From contig CANLQO010000002.1 in assembly GCA_947493335.1 (NCBI GenBank), positions 248,001-312,000 of the forward strand: a stretch of DNA of 64,000 nucleotides, read 5' to 3'. Made by a program: the position numbers and the translations under genes. The stretch comes from an uncultured Paracoccaceae bacterium. GTDB taxonomy: Bacteria; Pseudomonadota; Alphaproteobacteria; Rhodobacterales; Rhodobacteraceae. A model generated the notes under the pieces. That model ran no database searches and was not told the origin of the DNA. It saw only the letters and a program-made list of their open reading frames with translations. Within the stretch, counting starts at the first letter, position 1. Every line of letters starts with the position of its first letter. Positions 58,013 to 64,000 of the stretch are shown here, piece by piece.

Positions 58013-58783
58013 ATGCCTGATGACCACAGAAATGACGGCGCGACGCAGACGCATGAATCCACCGCCGCTTCGCGTGCGGAAGGCGGAGCTGTGCCCGGTG
58101 CACCGAATGATGACAGCAGGATCGCGCTGCTCAAGGCTGCCGCGTTATCGTCTGATGCGGGCGAGAGCAGAAGGGCGCTGGGTCATCTGCTGATGGAAGG
58201 GGTTTCACCTGAAGTCATCGCCGATCATTACATCCCCGGCGCTGCGCGCAGCCTTGGCGAAGGTTGGTGTCGCGATGAGATAGGCTTTGCATCCGTGACT
58301 ATCGGATCATCCCGATTGCAGTCCATGCTGCGCGAGTTGGGCCAGTTCTGGGTGGGTGACGATGTTGCGCGGGCCGATGCGGCAACCGTTCTATTGGTCG
58401 TTTCGCACAACATTCACCATACGCTGGGCGCGGTGGTCGTTGCGGGACAATTGCGCCGCAAGGGCATATCAGTGCGGCTGATGCTGGACGCCAAAGCGCA
58501 CGAAGTTGGGGCAGCCGCGCGGCGCGGGCACTACGATGCCATCTTCTTGTCGGCCAGTTGTGGCGAAAAGCTTGAAAGCTTGCGGCAAATCGTGGATTCT
58601 ATTCGGCAAGATCAGGAGCATGCCACCCCGATCGTGATCGGCGGCACAATTCTGAGCGAACGGTCCCGGGTCGCGAAACTGACAGGGGCAGACTTTGCGA
58701 CCAACGACCCCGACGAGGCCCTAACACTTTGCGGACTAACGACCAAAGACGCGCACAGCCCGAGCAAAGAACGGGTGTCCTGA
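58013..58783 (+). CDS. ppaA: PpsR antirepressor PpaA/AerR (B12-binding domain protein)
   Basis: 256 residues. A helical N-terminal part (about 35-120) precedes a cobalamin-binding Rossmann-like domain, with the probable ligand histidines in VVSHNIHHTLGAVVVAGQLRRKGISVRLML (about residue 140) and a glycine-rich end (IVIGGTI). AerR/PpaA binds B12 and modulates PpsR/CrtJ by light. It stands upstream of ppsR, and the two are probably co-transcribed. Its promoter is overlapped by a PpsR site. Confidence 0.93.
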   Translation: MPDDHRNDGATQTHESTAASRAEGGAVPGAPNDDSRIALLKAAALSSDAGESRRALGHLLMEGVSPEVIADHYIPGAARSLGEGWCRDEIGFASVTIGSSRLQSMLRELGQFWVGDDVARADAATVLLVVSHNIHHTLGAVVVAGQLRRKGISVRLMLDAKAHEVGAAARRGHYDAIFLSASCGEKLESLRQIVDSIRQDQEHATPIVIGGTILSERSRVAKLTGADFATNDPDEALTLCGLTTKDAHSPSKERVS

Positions 58784-58818
58784 ATGATGAACCCGCCGCA
58801 AAGCAAAAGCGTGCCGAG

Positions 58819-60228
58819 ATGACGTCGCGGGGAACCCAATACTGGAAATCCGGATCGATCCCGCTGATCGCGCCAGATATCCTTGGAAATATCATCACGG
58901 AAGTCGCGGACATCGGCATCGTCATTGATGACAGGGGCACGGTGTTGTCGGTTCTGGTCAACCCAAACTACGAATCGTTTCGTCGGCTGGAGGACATTGA
59001 GGGCAAGGACATCCGTGCAGCATTCAACGTCGAATCCCGCCCCAAGTTTGATGAGCGGTTCGCCGCATTCCTTGAAAGCAGGGCAGATGTCCGCCCGGTC
59101 GAGCTTAACCACGCGGACGCCACCGCGCGCTGGGAATTCCCCGTGCGCTACAGTTTTCACAGCATCGGGCCAGATGGCGCAGTGCTGATGCTGGGCCGCG
59201 ACCTGCGGCCCGTAGCAGAGATGCAGCAGCAGTTGGTCAAGGCCCAGCTTTCGCTGGAACGCGATTACGAAGCGCAGCGCGAATACGAAATCCGCTTTCG
59301 TGTGTTGATGGAAAATTCGTCAGACGCTGTGGTGCTGGTGTCGTTGCAGACTGGCAAGATCACGGATGCCAACGCCCTTGCGGCGACACTCTTGGGCCAG
59401 ACGCGCGAGCGGTTGGTAGGCCTGAACTTCGCCAATGGCTTCACCTCCAAAAAGCGTGGAAGCGTTCTGGACCAGGTTGCCAATCACGCTTTGTCCGAAA
59501 ATGACGAGGCGCTGACTGTGCAACTGAGCCACAGCAATCTGCCTGCCAAAGTTCACGCTAAGGCGTTCCGCGTTGCAGGAGAGCGTTTGCTGCTGTGCCG
59601 GATCAGCCCGACGCGGACAACCGAATCCACCGCTGATCATCTGTCGGACAATCTGCGGCAGCTTTATCTGGCTGGTCCTGACGCCATGGTCTTTTCAAAT
59701 GCTGCAGGCGTCGTTCTTTCGGCCAACGAGGCATTCCTGAACCTTCTGGACACTGCAGACGACAGCAGCGTGCGCGGCCACAACCTGGCCGATTTTCTGC
59801 AGCGGGGTTCTGTCGACTTTAAGGTCATGACCGAAAATGCCGCCCGGTCCGGCAAAATGCGCATGTATGCGACCAAGGTCGCGGGCGAATACGGCAGCCC
59901 GCGGAGCGTCGAGGTTTCTGTGGTAGAACTTCAGGCAGCAAGCACACCGATTTATGCCTTCACGCTGCGTGAAGCCAATCGCACCGATGCCAGCGCAAAC
60001 GCCGCTGGTCCTATCGATGAAAACATGCAGTCGGTCATGGAACTTGTTGGGTCAGCGACGCTGAAAGATATCGTCGCTGAAACCACCAATGTGGTTGAAA
60101 AGATGTGTATCGAGACCGCGATTGAACTGACGATGAACAACCGTGTCGCTGCGGCCGAAATGCTGGGCCTGTCGCGGCAATCGCTGTACGTCAAACTGCG
60201 CAAATTCGGAATTTTGAACCGCGACTAG
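58819..60228 (+). CDS. ppsR: Photosynthesis repressor PpsR (CrtJ)
   Basis: 469 residues from the ATG at 58819. Three PAS-type modules (about residues 30-130, 155-260 and 280-390), a coiled Q-linker after the first (LSLERDYEAQREYEIRF), and a C-terminal Fis-type helix-turn-helix (AAEMLGLSRQSLYVKLRKFGI). The two redox-active cysteine positions are present: Cys260 (LLLCRISP) and Cys430 (KMCIETAI), matching in context Cys251 and Cys424 of Rhodobacter sphaeroides. It represses bch, crt and puc genes at TGT-N12-ACA sites; four such sites are in this window. Confidence 0.95.
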   Translation: MTSRGTQYWKSGSIPLIAPDILGNIITEVADIGIVIDDRGTVLSVLVNPNYESFRRLEDIEGKDIRAAFNVESRPKFDERFAAFLESRADVRPVELNHADATARWEFPVRYSFHSIGPDGAVLMLGRDLRPVAEMQQQLVKAQLSLERDYEAQREYEIRFRVLMENSSDAVVLVSLQTGKITDANALAATLLGQTRERLVGLNFANGFTSKKRGSVLDQVANHALSENDEALTVQLSHSNLPAKVHAKAFRVAGERLLLCRISPTRTTESTADHLSDNLRQLYLAGPDAMVFSNAAGVVLSANEAFLNLLDTADDSSVRGHNLADFLQRGSVDFKVMTENAARSGKMRMYATKVAGEYGSPRSVEVSVVELQAASTPIYAFTLREANRTDASANAAGPIDENMQSVMELVGSATLKDIVAETTNVVEKMCIETAIELTMNNRVAAAEMLGLSRQSLYVKLRKFGILNRD

Positions 60229-60686
60229 TGGCCCCCGTGGCCCGCGTCCAAGTCTTCGGTGCTCACAACATCGAAGACAACGTCAAGCCGTCCTGCCGTT
60301 TCAAAGATCAACACCGCCGGCACGGTTTCGCCAGCCTCCAGCGGGTCGCCGTTCAGTCCCATGAACATGATGTGACGCCCGCCCGGTTCAAATGTGATTG
60401 TTTCGCCGGGCGCGATCCCGACTGACATCAAATGTTCCATCTTCGCCACATCACCTTCCATGACGGTGTCGTGCAGCATGACGCGGGGAAAGTCGGCCTC
60501 GACCGCCAATAAGACGTCCGCGGTCGGTCCATTGTTTGTAATCGCGAGGTAACCGGCCCCTGCCATCGCCGACTTTGCCGTCTCACGGATCTTGGGGTGA
60601 CTGACGGTCAGCTCACCGATTGCAAAATCCGCCGCGACAACCGTCGTCGCGAGCATCGAAATCAGAAGCGAAAGGGCGTAACGCAT
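60225..60686 (-). CDS. Periplasmic copper chaperone PCu(A)C
   Basis: 153 residues. Signal peptide MRYALSLLISMLATTVVAA. The copper-ligand motif H-M...M...H-x-M is present as MLHDTVMEGDVAKMEHL and GGRHIMFMGL. These proteins carry copper to the CuA site of cytochrome c oxidase. It converges with ppsR, overlapping it by 4 bp at the 3' end. It is not a photosynthesis gene by function. Confidence 0.9.
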   Translation of the reverse strand: MRYALSLLISMLATTVVAADFAIGELTVSHPKIRETAKSAMAGAGYLAITNNGPTADVLLAVEADFPRVMLHDTVMEGDVAKMEHLMSVGIAPGETITFEPGGRHIMFMGLNGDPLEAGETVPAVLIFETAGRLDVVFDVVSTEDLDAGHGGH

Positions 60687-60913
60687 GCCGGGTCTCCTTT
60701 TCCCGATGGGCTAACCCAGCTTGAAATGAGATACCAGATTGACCTCGCAGCCGCCGTCGGAAATCCGCCGCAAGACCGAGTACACGTATCTGGAACGTTC
60801 TACAGAATAGTTGCCGAATACACGCAAAAGTTGAATAATCGCATCGTCGACTACTGGCCGAATGGCCAATCTTGCCCTACTTTAACCGAAACACACACAA
60901 TTTGGACAGTTCG

Positions 60914-63900
60914 ATGGCCGCACGTGACCTGACAGAACTTCTATTAAGACCGCAACCGCTTATTATCGGGATCGGCGCCTCAGCTGGAGGGCTTGAGGCG
61001 CTTCAGGACTTTTTGGCAAACCTGCCGGACAATCACAAGTATGCCATTGTAATTGTTCAACATCTTGACCCGGACCACGACAGTCTATTGTCTTCACTTT
61101 TGGCAAAGCGCACCAACACGCCGGTGCACACGGCTGTCGAGGGGAGCGCGGTTAAACCCGGGAACATTTATCTGATCGCGCCGGGCGATTCTTTGACGGT
61201 CGCCGATGGTGTTCTGCACACCGAAGATTTCGCGAAACCGCGCGGCCGCCGTCGCCCGATTGATCAGTTTTTCGAATCACTTGCCGATAACTCGGGTTCG
61301 AATGCCGTTGCGGTTGTATTGTCCGGCACCGGAAGTGACGGCAGCAATGGCATTCGCGCGATCAAGGAACAGGGTGGGCTGGTCTTTGTTCAGGACCCTG
61401 AACAGGCGAAATACGATGGCATGCCCCGTTCCGCCATTGAAACGGGCGCACATGATCTGGTGTTGCCTGTCGGTGAAATGGTCGAGGTGCTGAACGACTA
61501 TTTCAACCATTTGGGCGGGTTAGAGCCCGAGCACCTGACAGACGCGCAATTCATTGACCGCGCGATGAAACACGTGCGCTATCGCACCGGCCATGACTTC
61601 AAGAATTACAAACCTGCGACGCTACTGCGCCGGATCGCTGTGCGCATGTCGGTCTTGGGGATCACGCACCCGAATGACTACCTCAAGCGACTGATCGAGA
61701 GCCCGTCAGAGGTGAACCGCCTGTTCCGGGACATCCTGATTAACGTCACCAGTTTCTTCCGTGATCCCAGCACTTTCGACCTGATGGCAGACACGGTGAT
61801 CCCGGAGATCCTGCAGACCGGGGAACCCGACCGCGAGGTCCGCATCTGGGTGCCGGGCTGCTCGACCGGGCAAGAGGCCTATACGATTGCGATGCTTTTT
61901 GCTGATGCGATTGAGCGGCTCGACCTGATGCGCAAGGTGTCGATTTTTGGCACCGATATAGATGATGATGCCCTGCGCGTGGCCCGCCAAGGTGTCTACC
62001 CAAATTCTGCCGCCGATGAGGTGCCGGAAAACCTACTACACAAGTATTTTAACTGGCGGCCTGACGGCTACGAAGTCACCAGTAGCCTGCGCGACATGGT
62101 ACGGTTTTCGAACCAGTCCATCATCAAAGATCCGCCGTTTTCGCGGCTTGACTTGATCACCTGCCGTAACGTGTTGATCTACTTTGACAATGACCTGCAA
62201 GATGTGTCGATGCGGGTGTTCCAATATGGTCTGCGCGAAAAGGGCTACCTGCTTCTTGGATCAAGCGAAAGCCCGGGTCTTGTCGATCAGTTCTTTGACG
62301 AGGTGTCACAAAAGCACAGGCTGTTTCGTCGCCGCCCCGGTCAGGCTGCACGGCTTGACCTGAACGGTCCCGGACGCGCCGCATCAAGCCGCGCTGCTTT
62401 TGAACCCAAGGAACCGTCCAAGAAGCTTGACCCTTATGCCGATCAGCTTTTGGCCGAATTCGCCCCACCCTACGTGGTGCTCAGCCACTCTAGCGAGTTG
62501 CTCTTTGCTTCTGAGGGAGCGGCCAAGTATCTGCAAATGAAACCCGGTCGCCCACAACTTGAAATCGTCAAGCTGATGCGGCCAGAGTTATCGACGGCGG
62601 TACGTCGGATCCTGAACCGAAAGCTCGACCCGAGCGACACGGTGGCGCAGGATTTTCAGGGCGAAATGAACGGCGAGACTGTTCGCATTCGCATTAGCCG
62701 AAAAGTTCTGCCCGACGAGCAACAGCTTCTGGTCTTTCAGGACCAGTTGATGCCGGTTGAGATTGACGATGCAGAATCCGCTATCACCATCGTCAGCCCG
62801 CCCTCGGAATACATTCAGGAGCTTGAGGTCGAGCTGGACGAGGCGCGCCAGACGATCCGCACCACTGTCGAAGAACTTGAGACATCCAACGAAGAGCTCA
62901 AAAGCTCAAACGAAGAAATGATGTCGATGAACGAAGAGCTGCGTTCAGCGAACGAAGAGCTGACCACCACGAATGACGAACTGAATAATAAGATTGCAGA
63001 AGTGCGCGAGATCAATGGCGATCTTGAGAATCTGATCAGCAGTACGCAGATCGCGACGGTTTTCCTTGATAGCGAGATGAATCTGCGCAGCTTTACCCCT
63101 GAGGCGCAAAAGATGTTCCGCTTTGTGCCCAATGATCAGGGGCGTCGGATCGATGACATCGGCACCGATCTGGATATCCGCCTGCTGATGGACGACTGCG
63201 CCAAAGTGTCCAACAACGGGCGCCCGCTTGAAACGGAATACACCACATTGGGCGAGGATCGTGTCTATCGCGCCCGGATCGTGCCCTATCTGGCGGATGA
63301 TGAACTGACCGGCGGCATTGTCTTTACGCTGGTGGACATCACCGAAATCCGGGGCCTTGCGGTCGAGGCGGAGCGGCAGACACAATTGGCGCGACAGCAC
63401 TTTTCCGAGATCCAAGAGCTTTACGACATCAGCCCTCAGGCCATGGCCCTGATCGGCAGCGATCTGACCTATACCCGCGCCAACAAGCAGTTGGCCGCGA
63501 TGAACGGGCTGGACATCGCGGATATCCTGGGCAAGCGGGTCAATCAGGTCATCCCGGACATGGACGCGCAGATCACACCGGTGGTGAAACAGGTTTTTGA
63601 AACTGGCAAGAAAGTTGAAAACCTACGTGCCATTGGACGTACGGCCAAGGACCCCAATGATGAGCGTGTGTGGGAAGCGGACTTTTACCCCGTCCTGACC
63701 GAGGGAGAGATCAAGGGCGTCGGGTTCAACGTGCGCGATATTACCGAACACGCCCGCATGTCGTTCGAACTTCGGCGCATGATGCAGGAGCTGCAGCATC
63801 GCGTGAAAAACATGCTGGCCAATGTGCTGGCGCTTGTTTCCCGCGCAAGCCGGGACGCGACAGAAGAAAAGGAAGTCTTTGTTGCCCTGTCCAAGCGGAT

Positions 63901-64000
63901 TCAGGCATTGGCACAGACCCATAAGCTGTTGACGCAATCGAACTGGAGTTCGGCAAAGTTACACGAGTTGCTGGTGCCCGAATTGGTTGATGTCTACGGC
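60914..64000 (+). CDS. CheB-CheR-PAS-HWE-kinase fusion protein, 3' end beyond the window
   Basis: At least 1029 codons, open to the right edge. Residues 10-190 are a CheB methylesterase domain with Ser23 (GASAGG), His50 (VQHLDPDHDS) and Asp142 (GTGSDGSNG). About 210-470 is a CheR methyltransferase domain (INVTSFFRDP, WVPGCSTGQEAYTIAM, DLITCRNVLIYF). A long acidic coiled coil (about 630-695: LETSNEELKSSNEEM and similar) precedes two PAS domains, and the last visible part is an HWE-type histidine kinase (ELQHRVKNMLANVLALVSR). It lacks the CheB receiver domain. Such proteins are probable light- or stress-linked two-component sensors; the role here is unknown. The ribosome site (GGACAG) is weak. 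Confidence 0.9.
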   Translation, partial: MAARDLTELLLRPQPLIIGIGASAGGLEALQDFLANLPDNHKYAIVIVQHLDPDHDSLLSSLLAKRTNTPVHTAVEGSAVKPGNIYLIAPGDSLTVADGVLHTEDFAKPRGRRRPIDQFFESLADNSGSNAVAVVLSGTGSDGSNGIRAIKEQGGLVFVQDPEQAKYDGMPRSAIETGAHDLVLPVGEMVEVLNDYFNHLGGLEPEHLTDAQFIDRAMKHVRYRTGHDFKNYKPATLLRRIAVRMSVLGITHPNDYLKRLIESPSEVNRLFRDILINVTSFFRDPSTFDLMADTVIPEILQTGEPDREVRIWVPGCSTGQEAYTIAMLFADAIERLDLMRKVSIFGTDIDDDALRVARQGVYPNSAADEVPENLLHKYFNWRPDGYEVTSSLRDMVRFSNQSIIKDPPFSRLDLITCRNVLIYFDNDLQDVSMRVFQYGLREKGYLLLGSSESPGLVDQFFDEVSQKHRLFRRRPGQAARLDLNGPGRAASSRAAFEPKEPSKKLDPYADQLLAEFAPPYVVLSHSSELLFASEGAAKYLQMKPGRPQLEIVKLMRPELSTAVRRILNRKLDPSDTVAQDFQGEMNGETVRIRISRKVLPDEQQLLVFQDQLMPVEIDDAESAITIVSPPSEYIQELEVELDEARQTIRTTVEELETSNEELKSSNEEMMSMNEELRSANEELTTTNDELNNKIAEVREINGDLENLISSTQIATVFLDSEMNLRSFTPEAQKMFRFVPNDQGRRIDDIGTDLDIRLLMDDCAKVSNNGRPLETEYTTLGEDRVYRARIVPYLADDELTGGIVFTLVDITEIRGLAVEAERQTQLARQHFSEIQELYDISPQAMALIGSDLTYTRANKQLAAMNGLDIADILGKRVNQVIPDMDAQITPVVKQVFETGKKVENLRAIGRTAKDPNDERVWEADFYPVLTEGEIKGVGFNVRDITEHARMSFELRRMMQELQHRVKNMLANVLALVSRASRDATEEKEVFVALSKRIQALAQTHKLLTQSNWSSAKLHELLVPELVDVYG

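Noticed and set aside
60780-60900. An EcfG-type general stress promoter before the CheB-CheR gene
   Set aside because: A GGAAC occurs near 60795, but no CGTT follows at the required spacing of 16-17 bp.

Overview
The window is high-GC DNA from an alphaproteobacterium of the Rhodobacteraceae/Roseobacter group. The gene content and gene order are those of an aerobic anoxygenic phototroph: a PpsR/PpaA-controlled photosynthesis gene cluster with oxidative (AcsF) bacteriochlorophyll synthesis and spheroidene-type carotenoids (CrtA).

Region 1 (1-13.0 kb, all plus strand) is an unassigned catabolic island. After the tail of a Gfo/Idh/MocA dehydrogenase comes a TRAP transporter (dctP-dctQ-dctM). It is followed by a dehydroshikimate-dehydratase/HPPD-like fusion, a short citrate-synthase-fold (citryl-CoA-lyase-like) protein, two more Gfo/Idh dehydrogenases around a histidine-rich protein of unknown function, a sugar-phosphate-isomerase-like protein, a CoA-acylating aldehyde dehydrogenase and a thiamine-diphosphate enzyme. 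Two near-identical palindromes, at 123-141 and 8837-8855, precede the two transcription units and suggest one shared regulator. In the fusion protein the barrel domain has lost three of its four expected metal ligands, while the dioxygenase-type domain keeps its triad. The substrate is unknown.

Region 2 (13.0-30.5 kb) is a mosaic: a flavodoxin; a hybrid histidine kinase divergent from an orphan Tat-exported binding protein; a thiamine ABC importer (thiBPQ) behind a TPP riboswitch; a two-gene RND efflux system; an M20 amidohydrolase; aroC; an EamA exporter; a sugar transferase; and HU.

Region 3 (30.5-34.3 kb) holds purine salvage genes (amn-ade) and a DUF2306 membrane protein.

Region 4 (34.3-60.2 kb) is half of a photosynthesis gene cluster. 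crtI-crtB-tspO run leftward and crtA-bchI-bchD-bchO rightward from a shared region carrying two PpsR sites. A long leftward superoperon follows in the order bchF-N-B-H-L-M, lhaA, puhA-B-C, a 98-residue open reading frame, acsF, puhE, hemA, then cycA. Rightward ppaA and ppsR diverge from bchF across two more PpsR sites. The puf genes, bchCXYZ, bchG, bchP and crtCDEF are not in the window, so the cluster is split or continues elsewhere. Three copies of a palindromic repeat family were found, one of them inside the bchB coding sequence.

Region 5 (60.2-64.0 kb) holds a PCu(A)C copper chaperone and the start of a large CheB-CheR-PAS-HWE-kinase protein that runs off the right edge.

Transcription is dense, with many 4-bp ATGA overlaps. 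No stretch of more than 300 bp lacks a gene. No tRNA, rRNA, CRISPR array or insertion sequence was recognised.
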